From contig NZ_VTPZ01000002.1 of assembly GCF_008638305.1 (NCBI RefSeq), forward strand, positions 372,001-436,000: 64,000 bases of DNA. Reading direction: 5' to 3'. Positions 50,175-59,724 of this stretch are shown here, one piece after another (the stretch's first letter is position 1; each line of letters opens with the position of its first letter). The DNA comes from Pseudomonas profundi (lineage in GTDB: Bacteria > Pseudomonadota > Gammaproteobacteria > Pseudomonadales > Pseudomonadaceae). Under the pieces are notes generated by a model. That model was not told where the DNA came from and searched no databases. It worked only from the letters and a program-made list of their open reading frames with translations. A program made the translations under genes and the position numbers.

Positions 50175-50954
50175 ATGTGCGAACTGATGGGCATGAGCGC
50201 CAACGTGCCGACCGATATCTGTTTCAGCTTTGCCGGGCTGATGCAGCGGGGCGGCGGAACGGGCCCGCACGGCGATGGCTGGGGCGTTGCCTTTTACGAA
50301 GGGCTGGGGGTGCGTTGTTTTCACGATCCGCAGCCATGTCACCAATCCGCCATCGCTCAGCTGGTGCAGTCCTATCCGATCAAGTCAGAGAACGTGATCT
50401 GCCATATCCGCCAGGCTAACGTCGGCCGTGTCGGTCTGGCCAATACCCATCCGTTCATGCGTGAACTCTGGGGCCGCTACTGGACCTTTGCCCACAATGG
50501 GCAGCTGCCGGACTTCACCGCGTCGCCGGGGTCGTTCCAGCCGGTGGGTTCAACCGACAGCGAGTCCCTGTTCTGTGAGCTGCTCAATACCTTGCGGAGT
50601 CGTTTCGACTCACCCCCTGAGCTGGACGAACTGGTGTCCTGCATGGCGGGAATCTGCGGTGAGTTTGCGCGCAAAGGGGTATGCAACCTGATGATCAGTA
50701 ACGGCGAATGGTTGTTTACCCTGTGCACCAGCAAGTTGGCCTGGATAACGCGCCGCGCACCCTTCGGTCCCGCCCAGCTGAGCGACCGCGAGTTGGCGAT
50801 CGACTTTCAGGAGCACACCACACCTAAGGATATCGTTTCCGTGATCGCTACCGAGCCTCTGACCAGTAACGAAGAATGGCAATTATATCTGCCGGGGGAG
50901 TGGCGGCTCTGGTGCGGTGGCGAGACCCTTATGCAGGGTAATGTGCTGCGTTAA
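50175..50954 (+). CDS. Class II glutamine amidotransferase (YafJ-like)
   Basis: Ntn-hydrolase glutaminase domain of 259 residues with the catalytic N-terminal cysteine as residue 2 (MCELMGMSAN). Typical elements are GGTGPHGDGWGVAFYEG, HIRQANVGRVGLANTHPF and WTFAHNGQLPDF, then STDSESLFC. No synthetase or acceptor domain is attached, so the ammonia acceptor is unknown. AGAGGA precedes the ATG. Divergent from the BON lipoprotein. Confidence 0.9.
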   Translation: MCELMGMSANVPTDICFSFAGLMQRGGGTGPHGDGWGVAFYEGLGVRCFHDPQPCHQSAIAQLVQSYPIKSENVICHIRQANVGRVGLANTHPFMRELWGRYWTFAHNGQLPDFTASPGSFQPVGSTDSESLFCELLNTLRSRFDSPPELDELVSCMAGICGEFARKGVCNLMISNGEWLFTLCTSKLAWITRRAPFGPAQLSDRELAIDFQEHTTPKDIVSVIATEPLTSNEEWQLYLPGEWRLWCGGETLMQGNVLR

Positions 50955-51266
50955 GGCGTGCTGCTTTGGCGGCGATACAGACCTGTAAACCACACCCTGG
51001 GTTCCATGTCCGATAATGCCTAAACGCCTGAAATGCCTATTCCAGAGGCCTTTTTGTGCTTAATTGAGATCTCGCTCACGCTTCAACCTGTCACATTGCC
51101 ATCTGCGTTGACAGCATGCTCGCCTGCGGCTTAGCTGGAGAGAGAGCAGGGAAGCCACGTCGTGCTGGTGTTTAGCTCGGACCAGCCCGCATCCATTCCG
51201 CTTTAGGATTTTTTCGCTCACTATCGCGGATTCCTTTTAAGTCAAACGTGTTTTGCTGGAGGAATG
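50955..51266. other. Intergenic stretch before the exported methyltransferase
   Basis: About 310 bp with no supported gene. GCCT/AGGC followed by CTTTTT at 51035-51055 may be a weak terminator for the amidotransferase. ATCC/GGAT before TTTTTT around 51190-51215 is another weak candidate, lying just upstream of the next gene. I see no known RNA motif. Confidence 0.35.
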
Positions 51267-52088
51267 ATGGCTCTCTTCTCTTCTTGTACGGGCATTCACC
51301 GCGCCTGTGCCGCAACGCTGTCCATCTCGCTGGTTTCCCTGCTGTCTGTTGGAAACGAGGCAGTGGCGAAACCCACGCTGGACGTCTCTCACATACCTAC
51401 TCCTTATCCTGTCGTGGAGCGCATGCTGGAAATGTCGAAGCTGCAGCCCGACGACCACCTGCTCGATCTGGGCTCTGGCGATGGGCGAATCGCGATTGCC
51501 GCCGTCAAGGACTGGAACGCAGGTTCTGCTATGGGCATTGACCTGGATGAAGACCGTATCGCCGAAGCACGACAGAACGCCGAGCGGGCCGGCGTGGCTG
51601 ATCGGGTCCGCTTCGAACAGGGCGATCTGTTGGAAGCTGACCTGTCCGAAGCCTCGGTACTGACCCTGTATCAGCTCAACGCCAAAAACATATGGCTGCA
51701 ACCGGTAATCCTCAAAAGCATGAACCCCGGAACGCGCGTGTTAACGCATAGCTTTGAGCTGGGCGAGTGGGAGCCGGATCAGTCCGATACGGTCGAAGGG
51801 GGTACGGTGTACATGTGGACGGTGCCAGCCAGCGTTGCTGGCAAATGGCAGCTGACCACCGCAGAGGGTATCGAAGCGCTGATCCTGATCGAACAGAGCT
51901 ATCAACGGGTGGTGGGCAGTGCCGAGATCGAGGGCGAGCCGGTGATGCTTTCCGATCCACGCCTGCATGGTAACGAGATCCGTTTTTCCATCGACTCTCG
52001 CCAGTACATTGGCAAGGTCGAAGGAGACAATATCGTGCCTGTCGACGAAGCCAACGGGACGGCTGGCTGGAATGCACAGCGTATTTGA
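51267..52088 (+). CDS. Exported SAM-dependent methyltransferase-fold protein
   Basis: A 273-residue protein with an N-terminal hydrophobic segment resembling a signal peptide (to VGNEAVAK). A class I methyltransferase domain follows with motif I LLDLGSGDGRIAIAA, acidic loop GIDLDEDRIAEA and motif LLEADLSEASVLTLYQ. The C-terminal ~100 residues form a separate beta-rich part. GGAGGA lies 4 nt before ATG 51267; ATG 51264 is too close. SAM is not known to be available in the periplasm, so either the segment is a membrane anchor with a cytosolic domain or the fold has another role. Confidence 0.8.
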   Translation: MALFSSCTGIHRACAATLSISLVSLLSVGNEAVAKPTLDVSHIPTPYPVVERMLEMSKLQPDDHLLDLGSGDGRIAIAAVKDWNAGSAMGIDLDEDRIAEARQNAERAGVADRVRFEQGDLLEADLSEASVLTLYQLNAKNIWLQPVILKSMNPGTRVLTHSFELGEWEPDQSDTVEGGTVYMWTVPASVAGKWQLTTAEGIEALILIEQSYQRVVGSAEIEGEPVMLSDPRLHGNEIRFSIDSRQYIGKVEGDNIVPVDEANGTAGWNAQRI

Positions 52089-52168
52089 AACTGCTTGAAG
52101 GCCGTGAGCGCTCAAGCCACTGCGGCAATCGCGCAAACGGCCGGTTTCTCCGGATCGCTTAAGTATCG

Positions 52169-53431
52169 CTAGGTGTATTCGGCGGTGCTCACCAGGCGAA
52201 ACTCGATGTCCTCGACCAGATGGTTGCCGGAGTAGCCGGGCAGGGACCGCTCACGGAAGCGCATGCTAAGCCGGTCACCCTTGGCGTAGTCGCTGTTGGC
52301 GTAATGATCGGCGACGCATACCAGCCATAGCTCGGGGTCGATTTCGAGGTCCAGATAGGACAGGCACGCAAGGGAGGAGGCCGGTTGCTGTTCGGCCAGT
52401 TGCGGCAATATCTCGAACATCTGTCGCAGCGCTTGCTCCACCGGCTCAGGTTCGGCCAGAAATACGCCATCCCGGCAATCCTTGACCGGTACCAGCGGCG
52501 GCTCCTGGCGTTGGCGTTCAGGCTGCTCATCCGCTGCGATGCGCGCCAGCGCCTGCTGCGCAATATCGCTCAGCGCGCGTTCCTCGGTGGGGCTGTCGAT
52601 GGGCGGGTGGGCCTTCAGCTCAAGGCGTTCGGCGGCGCGGAATATCCGCGGGATGCTGCGGTATTGTTCCAGTCCGGGCTGGTAACCGGGGTTGCGCTGA
52701 TAGTGTTGCAGCAGGGTATCAATCAGCTCGTTGTGTTCACGATAACGCTGATCATCCTGCAGCTTGGACAGGTTCTCGCGCAGCTTGTGCAAGGCGTCGT
52801 GCAGTTCATCCGCGCAGGAGCTGACGGCCCGCCCCAGGACTTTCTTGAGCAAGTGCGAAAGCAGACGATCCGAGCGGGCGAGCTCCGATAACACATCGGG
52901 CGTCAGGGTGGCGAACAGGTCATTGAGCTGGGAGGCTTCTCTGATCGCTCGCTCATTTTCGCGGATGCGCTGCGACAGATCGCTGACCATGCTGAATTCG
53001 TTGCGCACGTAGCCGGCGAAGCGTTGGGTGATCTCGCGCAAGGTGTCTATCAGGTGCGCGACGATCTCCTGAATCTCGGATTCGTACACCTTCTGGTCCC
53101 GCATCAGCCCGCGATCAGCGGTGGCGAGATAGCCGGAGATGGCATGCTTGAGCTGGTCAAACAGATCGTCCACGGCGCCGCTCGATAACCGGCGGCGGTA
53201 GTTTTGCGTAGCGTGGTGGAACAGCTCGGATACCACCCGGTTGACCTGCACGTAGGGATCGCGCTCATCCAGACGGAAAACCAGCCGGTGCGCCTGCAGA
53301 TCGGCGATGGCTTTTGCGCCGTCCTGCTCGTCCACGATGATGCCCTGGTTCTCGATGCAGGCGCGGCTCAGCACCTCGCAGTGCTTGTCCAGCATGCGGA
53401 TGGTGCGCGTGGCTTCGTCGTACCTGGCCAT
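52169..53431 (-). CDS. Kleisin-like subunit of an SMC complex (MukF/MksF/JetA class)
   Basis: A 420-residue, largely helical soluble protein. The N-terminal ~60 residues look like a winged helix (ENQGIIVDEQDGAKAIADLQ, FRLDERDPYVQV). A long helical middle (about 75-260) and a C-terminal domain rich in acidic residues follow. Third gene of a tightly coupled trio: its ATG overlaps the stop of the middle subunit by one base. The kleisin role is inferred from the large SMC ATPase upstream and the similar architecture of MukF and MksF; sequence motifs alone do not prove it. Confidence 0.6.
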   Translation of the reverse strand: MARYDEATRTIRMLDKHCEVLSRACIENQGIIVDEQDGAKAIADLQAHRLVFRLDERDPYVQVNRVVSELFHHATQNYRRRLSSGAVDDLFDQLKHAISGYLATADRGLMRDQKVYESEIQEIVAHLIDTLREITQRFAGYVRNEFSMVSDLSQRIRENERAIREASQLNDLFATLTPDVLSELARSDRLLSHLLKKVLGRAVSSCADELHDALHKLRENLSKLQDDQRYREHNELIDTLLQHYQRNPGYQPGLEQYRSIPRIFRAAERLELKAHPPIDSPTEERALSDIAQQALARIAADEQPERQRQEPPLVPVKDCRDGVFLAEPEPVEQALRQMFEILPQLAEQQPASSLACLSYLDLEIDPELWLVCVADHYANSDYAKGDRLSMRFRERSLPGYSGNHLVEDIEFRLVSTAEYT

Positions 53432-54072
53432 CAGATCAGCTGCTCCTGTTCCTGCGCCGAGGCCTGGTCATGTTCCCGGTCAGCAAGCTGGATGCCTTCC
53501 TGCTGACGGATGAATTCCATCTGGTCCTGCAGCATCGACCAGCGCGCGGTGGCCTGGTACACGGAGGGGTGACGTTCAACGAGAAAGCCTTCCTTTTCCA
53601 GAAAGCGCAGCAATTGATTGAGGCGCGTGCGGGGATCGACCTTGCCGCGCATCTGGAAACGCTGCGCGATGCTTTCAAGCTCGGCCTGCAGGGCCGAGGA
53701 GCTTTCAATCGCGCCAAGCAGTTCGCTTTCCTTGAGGATGTCGCGTGCGCTCAGAGGATGCGCCTCCGGCGACAACTGCCGGGTCAGGCGCAGCCACATC
53801 AGCAGTGCTTCCCATTTGGTGGCCAGGGCATGGAACTGATGGTTCAATCGGTTGCGAACCCCTTTGTCCTCGACATCAAGGTACACGCAGTAATAGCCGG
53901 TCATATCGCTGGTCAGCGCGACGCCACGGCCGAGCACCGCAAGGTGCTGATTGACCCGGTCGAGGTTGTCCTCCAGCTGGAGGTACAGGTAGCCCGCCTC
54001 GTCGCTGACTTCGCAGAGCAGCTCGCCTTGCAGCAGCTTTTCGGTGACGTGGCGGAAGGTGGCGTTGCTCAT
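53431..54072 (-). CDS. KITE/MksE-like subunit of an SMC complex
   Basis: A 213-residue protein with two winged-helix-like regions (about 1-90 and 110-185, for example PRTRLNQLLRFLEKEGFLVE) and an acidic, Gln-rich tail. It starts at ATG 54072, overlapping the SMC stop (ATGA), and ends overlapping the start of the 420-residue subunit. Size and place match MukE/MksE/JetB proteins, which dimerise and bind the kleisin. A longer frame start (54243) lies inside the SMC gene. Confidence 0.6.
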   Translation of the reverse strand: MSNATFRHVTEKLLQGELLCEVSDEAGYLYLQLEDNLDRVNQHLAVLGRGVALTSDMTGYYCVYLDVEDKGVRNRLNHQFHALATKWEALLMWLRLTRQLSPEAHPLSARDILKESELLGAIESSSALQAELESIAQRFQMRGKVDPRTRLNQLLRFLEKEGFLVERHPSVYQATARWSMLQDQMEFIRQQEGIQLADREHDQASAQEQEQLI

Positions 54073-57000
54073 GCCTGGTCTCCTTCGGTGAGCGCTTCGC
54101 TGCCCGCCAGTAACTGCGCCAGCGGATTGTTGGGTGACGCCTGGTTGGCATACACGAAATCGCGCACCCCGTGGTCCTTGCTCAGCAGCAGACGGTGCTT
54201 GTAGCGGCGCAGGAACTCGTGGGAAGCGGTGGGCTGAGCGCACAACAGCACGATGTTCTTGCGATCCATCATGCGGAACAGCTTGTCGATATTGCTTGGG
54301 TGCAACTCGCCCAGCTCGTCGATCGGCCAGGTAATGGTTACGCTCTCATCGGGACACAGGAAGCGCGACAGCCCGCCGAATATCACCACCACTGCGATGC
54401 TGGACAAGCCGGTACTGCTGGAGTTGCGCAGGTCGTTGTCGTTGCGGATCGGCACGATACGGCCGTTCTCGGTGAACTGGATCTCCAGCTCGACCAGCGA
54501 ACCCAGATCGCTGGTGGTCATGCGCGCACTGCGGAACATCTTGTCCAGTGAACTGAGCCCGATGCGCAGCGTTTCCGAGGGCAGGTCGTGGTGGCGCGTC
54601 AGCTCCCATTCGTGCCAGTCGCGGGCGAACTGCTTGAGCTGCGGCCAGAAGTCGAACTGGGTGATGCGCGACAGCAGACGGATGCGAATATCGGAGATAG
54701 CCTCGAAGTCGTGCTCGGTATTGATCCGCGTTTCCAGCGTGCGCGAGACCTGGCTGACCCGCAGATCGATGTCCTTGAGTTCTTCGTAGTAGCGCGCCAT
54801 GGCGCCGCCCGCGCTCTTCACATTCTCAATCAGGGCCTTGCGGATCTCGGGCAGGTCATGCTCGACGATCCGGCGCAGGTCGGCCATGGACTCAATACGG
54901 AATGCCTCGGAGCCCTCGGTATGCAGGGAGGTGTGCAGGCGCGCGTTATGCAGATGCTGCCACTTCTGATACACCTGCGAGTCGGGGTGCTGATTGAGTG
55001 CAGCAACGCAGCGGGTGAAGGCTTTGATGACGGTGTCTTTGGTCTCGGCAGTCGCCTTGATCAAACGGCGCAACTCGTCAGTGACCAGGGCGGCGGACTC
55101 CAGCGACCCGGTGTGTTCTGCTGCACCGGGTTGATGGGCGGCGATTTCCTCGGTCGATACCGGGATGCTGTCACTCAGTTCGCTGGCGCTGCGCGCCAGC
55201 TGCTCCCAGTCGCGCAATTGCTCCTCAAGCCGTTTGAGCCCGGCGCCGAGCTGTTTTGCCTGGTCCTTCAGGGCATTGATGCGCGTGTTGTAGCTGGCCT
55301 TGCAGTCCTTCGCCTGGCGCTCGCCCTCTGTCAGCGCGTTCTGTGCCTGATACAGCGATTCCTTCAATGCCCCCAGGCCGGCCCAGTGATGCTTCAGCCA
55401 ATAGCGGTATTCGCGCACCGGCTCGTCCATGGACTGAGTCTGTCCGATGCGGTCACTCAGCGATTTTACCCGCTGCTCGGTTTCGCGGATAGACGCGACG
55501 TCCACCCCGGCGCCGCGCAGTCGCTCGTCGCGCGCCTGCTCAATGGCCGCCAGATCCTGCGCAGCGGCGGAACGGCGTTGATCGACCGCCTCCTGCACTG
55601 CTGCGAGCGCTGCTTTTGCCGCGTCCAGCTGTTCGTCATGTGAACGCTTGAGCGCATCGCGGCGCTCGGTGAACTGTGCTTTCAGCTGATTGCGGCGCTG
55701 TTGCTCCTGGCTGATCCGGTCCTTCGTCTGCAGCGTCAGGTGGCGCACATGTTCGGCTGCGTGAACCGTCCGCGCTTCGATGCTGTCCTTTACTTCCCGT
55801 TGTATCAGTTCCGCACTTTGTTCGGCCTGGGCGTAACGCTCGCCCGCTTTGTCATGCGCCTGCCGGGCGCGGACGAAGGCTTCCTTTGCCCGGGCCTGGT
55901 CCTGCTGCGCGCCTTGCCATTTTTCTTCGCAACGCCCCAGCTCCAGCTCGACACGTTGCATAGCCTGTTCGGCGCGGCTGAGCTGCTGTTGCAGGGCGGC
56001 TTCGCTTTCGGCTGCAGCCGGCAGCGCAATCGCGTCAAGATCCAGGCAGACGCCATACACATCAGACCCGGCCTGGCCGGACAGTGTCGGTGCCAGGTCG
56101 GTGCGCGTCAGCAGCGCAGGATTGATCGCCTTGCCCAGATTCTCGTGCCAGGGCAGACCGCTAGCGCGTAGATAGGCCAGCAGTGTGCCGTCTTCGGGAT
56201 ACAGCAGCGAGTGGATTCCGTCCCGGCGAGCTTTGGCCTCCTGCAGCTCTCCTCTGGCCCGTTCATAGTGTTGTTCGGCGCTGCGTTCGCCGGTGCTCAC
56301 CTGCTCGAGCTGATGGCGCAGGCGCTCAACATCCCGCTCGGTCTGCTCACGGTGTTCCCGCGCCAGCGCGACAGCGTCGGTTGCGCTACGGCGCTGCTCA
56401 AGCTCGGTTGTGCCTGGCTCGCGGGCCTGGCGTTCCTGTTCGCGGGCGTCTTCCAGCAGTGCCTCGCATTCGTGGCGCACCTGAGCCAGTTGCTCATCGA
56501 ATGCTTCCAGCTGCTGCTCGCGGCTTTGTTCAAGCGCCTCGATGGCCTGCTGATGCTGGCTGCGCAACGCGTCCCGTGCCTCCTGCGCCTGATGCTGGCG
56601 GGTTTCCAGCGCGTCCAGATCCTGCTCGAGCTGCTGGTTGATTGCCGCTTTAGCCATGCCGGCTTCATGCGCGATGTTTTCGCTTTCTGCCTTGAGTACC
56701 TGCAAGCGGTCTCTGGCAGCATCGAGGTCGGAGCGCACCATGGGCAGGTTCGCCAGTTCCGCTTCCCAATGACGGATGTTGCGTTCCGTTTCCCAGTTAT
56801 CGCGCTCCGCCTCGAGACGTTGTACCTGGCTGTTGTAGGTGTTGACCTCAGCACGCTGACGGCTGATCTGCTCATCCAGCGCCTCGCGTTTGCTGGCCAG
56901 CTCAGTTGAAAGCGCTTCGATATCGAGATTGATGCCGGCCATCTGGCGCCCGAGAAGAGCGGTCTGATCCGCGCCCAGCGCCTGTAGATCCGCCAGAGCC

Positions 57001-57842
57001 AGGCGGCAGCTGTCGAGCGCAAGCCGGTTGTCCTTGACCGATTCGAAATCGGTAAGCGCCTGCTTCACGGTTTTCTCATGCTCGCCGAACGCGGTGAGAC
57101 TCTTCAGATCGCTCCACAGCCCCTCGTTCTTGATGTGGCTGGGCGGCGCGCCGAGATTGACCACGTCGCTGAGCAGCGAGTCGACGATCATTTCCTTGAG
57201 TCGCGCCATCATCTGATCCTTCTTGATGGACACGGTCGTCAGCGCATCGATGTGCTGCATGCGGGTTCGTATCGAGCCGAGCCCGAACTGGCCGGCGAAT
57301 GTGCGCACATCAATGCGCGAACGGGCACCCTGCACCCGACGGCCTCCACCGGTGGGGTCGTTCTGGATGATCGAGCGGAAGTCGACGATGCGATTGATCT
57401 CGGGGCTGACGCGGATATCCAGCGCAGGCACCTGGTGGCGCAGAATGCTTCCGGCGTCTTCGCCGGCGGCAAACAGCGCCTCCATGTCGGGATGAAACAC
57501 GCTGGCGTCGGCGGCCGCCTTGACGAATCGGTAGGCAAAACCGGCATCACCTTCCTTGCGATACATCACCGCGCAGCAACGCTCGTCATCGGCTCGCGTG
57601 TATTCGAACACCAGCATGGACTGACGATTGGGCAGGTAATAATTGACGAAGCTGTCCTTGCCCGCGACCTTGTCGACCAGCCGGTTCGGCTCGTAGCCGT
57701 AGAACATCGGGATCAGGCGCAGCGCGGAGGTCTTGCCCGCGCCGTTGGTGCCCTGCAGGTTGGTGTGTCCGTCGCACTCGATACGCACCCGCAGGCCGCG
57801 AAAGTACGAATGGTGAAGAATGATACTTTTAAGCCCGCTCAT
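54069..57842 (-). CDS. SMC-family ATPase of the MukB/MksB/JetC class
   Basis: A 1257-residue chromosome- or plasmid-acting SMC protein. Walker A is GTNGAGKT at 31-38. Two long coiled-coil arms (about 290-520 and 640-1000) flank a hinge-like region around 530-630 containing SLLYPEDGTLLAYLRASG and INPALLTRTDL. The ABC signature is SSSTGLSSIAV and Walker B is WPIDELGEL, near residues 1160-1200. Head and hinge look Mks/Wadjet-like rather than canonical SMC. First gene of an SMC-E-F operon; E. coli has the order mukF-mukE-mukB. No JetD/MksG nuclease gene lies on either side. Confidence 0.8.
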   Translation of the reverse strand: MSGLKSIILHHSYFRGLRVRIECDGHTNLQGTNGAGKTSALRLIPMFYGYEPNRLVDKVAGKDSFVNYYLPNRQSMLVFEYTRADDERCCAVMYRKEGDAGFAYRFVKAAADASVFHPDMEALFAAGEDAGSILRHQVPALDIRVSPEINRIVDFRSIIQNDPTGGGRRVQGARSRIDVRTFAGQFGLGSIRTRMQHIDALTTVSIKKDQMMARLKEMIVDSLLSDVVNLGAPPSHIKNEGLWSDLKSLTAFGEHEKTVKQALTDFESVKDNRLALDSCRLALADLQALGADQTALLGRQMAGINLDIEALSTELASKREALDEQISRQRAEVNTYNSQVQRLEAERDNWETERNIRHWEAELANLPMVRSDLDAARDRLQVLKAESENIAHEAGMAKAAINQQLEQDLDALETRQHQAQEARDALRSQHQQAIEALEQSREQQLEAFDEQLAQVRHECEALLEDAREQERQAREPGTTELEQRRSATDAVALAREHREQTERDVERLRHQLEQVSTGERSAEQHYERARGELQEAKARRDGIHSLLYPEDGTLLAYLRASGLPWHENLGKAINPALLTRTDLAPTLSGQAGSDVYGVCLDLDAIALPAAAESEAALQQQLSRAEQAMQRVELELGRCEEKWQGAQQDQARAKEAFVRARQAHDKAGERYAQAEQSAELIQREVKDSIEARTVHAAEHVRHLTLQTKDRISQEQQRRNQLKAQFTERRDALKRSHDEQLDAAKAALAAVQEAVDQRRSAAAQDLAAIEQARDERLRGAGVDVASIRETEQRVKSLSDRIGQTQSMDEPVREYRYWLKHHWAGLGALKESLYQAQNALTEGERQAKDCKASYNTRINALKDQAKQLGAGLKRLEEQLRDWEQLARSASELSDSIPVSTEEIAAHQPGAAEHTGSLESAALVTDELRRLIKATAETKDTVIKAFTRCVAALNQHPDSQVYQKWQHLHNARLHTSLHTEGSEAFRIESMADLRRIVEHDLPEIRKALIENVKSAGGAMARYYEELKDIDLRVSQVSRTLETRINTEHDFEAISDIRIRLLSRITQFDFWPQLKQFARDWHEWELTRHHDLPSETLRIGLSSLDKMFRSARMTTSDLGSLVELEIQFTENGRIVPIRNDNDLRNSSSTGLSSIAVVVIFGGLSRFLCPDESVTITWPIDELGELHPSNIDKLFRMMDRKNIVLLCAQPTASHEFLRRYKHRLLLSKDHGVRDFVYANQASPNNPLAQLLAGSEALTEGDQA

Positions 57843-58176
57843 CGGAACCAGCTCCCTGGGTTGTGTGAATATCCGCGTGAGTCCGGGAAAGCGTCGGCTA
57901 TGGGCTGCTTAGCGGGTTGCGGAGAGGCAAGAATGTCGAGGCGGTATGGTAACCGCTCGGGCATAAATCGGGGGCTGTTTTTATCGGCCGGAACGATGAT
58001 TGCGGAGGGGCGCGAGTGAGACAGAAGCGGAGACCCTGAAGCGGGCAAGACCAGGCAGAGCTTGCCTGCATACGTGGCCGGGGGATCACGGAAGGTCGAG
58101 TTCCATCTCGACCAGCGGCAATTCCGGCGGGCACCATGGCCGGGGTGGAACCCGGCCTTCCATCACGCGGCGCGAT
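57843..58176. other. Intergenic region between the SMC operon and the OprD-family gene, with paired palindromes
   Basis: About 330 bp containing the SMC operon promoter region and the end of the porin gene. Two perfect hairpins lie near the porin stop: GGTCGAG/CTCGACC (58094-58100, 58107-58113) and GGCCGGG/CCCGGCC (58138-58144, 58151-58157). Both have 6-nt loops, TTCCAT and GTGGAA. They may terminate porin transcription or be REP-like. Nothing else is recognised. Confidence 0.5.
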
Positions 58177-59493
58177 TTACTTCAGCGCGATGCTGTAGCT
58201 GAGGATGACGCGGGCCTCGTCCACATTTCGCTGGTTGCTTACCTTGCTGCGCAGGCTGGCATGGCGCAGGGACACGGCGACGTTCCTGAATACGCCGCTC
58301 TGTACCTTGTAGTCCAGCCGCAGGTCGCGTTCCCATTCCTTGTCAGCACCACGCTCGGCTACGTCGATATCGCTACCACTGAGGTAGGCGGCCGACGCTT
58401 TCAGGCCCGGCACACCGACCTGGCTGAAGTCGTAGCTGTACTGGGTAACCCAGGTCTTTTCCCCGGCGCGCAGAAACTTGCCGATTTGCGCGTCGGTGAT
58501 CAGATAGGCCGTCGCGCCGTCGCCGTTGTTGATGAAGGGGAAGTCGCTGTCGCCACTGAGATGCTGATAGCCCAGGCCAATCGCATGCCCTTCAACGCTA
58601 TAGGTAAACAGGGCGCTGCGCGCCTGGTTGTTCACGCGACCGGAGGTAGCGCCGCCGTCGAAGAATCCGCGGGCACCATAACCGCCAGCGCGATCGTCAT
58701 TGGCCCCCACCGAATCGCTGTTGAAGTAGCGCAGGTCAGTCTCCAGCGTGCCGATACCCAGCTCAGCGCTGTGCTTGGCCCCGAGAAAATGCTGGCGATA
58801 GTAATCCTCAAGTTCGGCGAGGAAGTAAGTCGCGGTCAGGCTGTCATTGATCTTGTATACGGCTCCGCCAAAACGGAACTGATTGACCCGCTCGGACCCA
58901 CCGCTGATGCGCAGGTGTTCATAGTCGGTCGACGCGCGGCCACTCGCCCGTGCTATCTCACCCAGATGCAGGGTCAGATCGCTGACCTCGCCCGAGGTCA
59001 GGTGAGCGCCGCGGAAGGTCTGTGGCAGCAGGCGCCCGTCGTTGCGTGTGAGCACGGGTAGGCTGGGCTGCAATACGCCCACCCTGAGTTCAGTCTTTGA
59101 TATGCGCGCCTTGGCGGCCACATCGAGGCGACTGAAATCGCTGGCGGCCTGATCGTCATCCAGCGGGAATATGACACCGGGGTTGCGCGAGAGCCCGGTC
59201 TTGCCGCTGCGTCCGCCACCGTCGAGCCGTACTCCCAGCTGGCCCAGTAGGTCGACCCCAAAACCGATCGCCCCGGGGGTATAACCCGAACGTGCATCGA
59301 GCAGGAAACCCTGGCCCCATTCTTCGGCCTTGGAATAGCCCGGGTCGCCGCTGCGTTGATCCTGATTGATGTAGAAATTGCGCAGGTTGAGCTCGATCTT
59401 GCTACCTGTAACGAAACCGTCCTCGGCCATCGACAGACACGGCAAGCCCAGCAGGCCGGCGGCCACGGCACTGGCTATCAGCGTTTTTCTCAT
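58177..59493 (-). CDS. OprD-family outer-membrane porin
   Basis: An 18-strand substrate-specific porin of the OprD family, which takes up basic amino acids, carboxylates or similar small molecules. The 438-residue protein has a signal peptide ending SMA-ED, then GFVTGSKIELNLRNFYINQD, the family's opening. It has repeated amphipathic strands and a long VDLLGQLGVRLDGG segment. The C-terminus ends in SYSIALK rather than the more usual aromatic residue. The substrate cannot be told. Confidence 0.9.
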   Translation of the reverse strand: MRKTLIASAVAAGLLGLPCLSMAEDGFVTGSKIELNLRNFYINQDQRSGDPGYSKAEEWGQGFLLDARSGYTPGAIGFGVDLLGQLGVRLDGGGRSGKTGLSRNPGVIFPLDDDQAASDFSRLDVAAKARISKTELRVGVLQPSLPVLTRNDGRLLPQTFRGAHLTSGEVSDLTLHLGEIARASGRASTDYEHLRISGGSERVNQFRFGGAVYKINDSLTATYFLAELEDYYRQHFLGAKHSAELGIGTLETDLRYFNSDSVGANDDRAGGYGARGFFDGGATSGRVNNQARSALFTYSVEGHAIGLGYQHLSGDSDFPFINNGDGATAYLITDAQIGKFLRAGEKTWVTQYSYDFSQVGVPGLKASAAYLSGSDIDVAERGADKEWERDLRLDYKVQSGVFRNVAVSLRHASLRSKVSNQRNVDEARVILSYSIALK

Positions 59494-59724
59494 GCAGTTA
59501 ATGCTCCGTTGAAGGGGCGCGGCGACTCAGGATGCGCCAGGAGCGCGCGCCAAGGGGCGTAACATATACGAAGCCGGGAAATTGAAAAAGTGCCGGTTGG
59601 TCGTTGGGAGTTCCGGCGTGTCATCGAGGACCGCGACAGGATGGCGAAATGCGTAGAAACGCGTCAGGTGCTGGCGTTGGTGTGCAGGGAGGAAAACAGG
59701 GTTGGATCGTTGAAACAGAGGTCC
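59494..59724. other. Porin gene upstream region
   Basis: About 230 bp between the porin start and the M48-gene terminator. It should hold the porin promoter on the minus strand. No RNA gene, repeat or supported ORF is seen. Confidence 0.4.

Noticed and set aside
52169..57842. Full four-gene Wadjet (JetABCD) system
   Set aside because: No JetD-like nuclease gene on either side, so only the SMC/kleisin part can be claimed.
54588..58019. Several plus-strand ORFs (up to 351 codons) opposite the SMC gene
   Set aside because: Shadows of long coiled-coil coding sequence; no motifs or ribosome sites.
58000..59061. 353-codon plus-strand ORF opposite the porin gene
   Set aside because: The minus strand encodes a complete OprD-family protein with a signal peptide.
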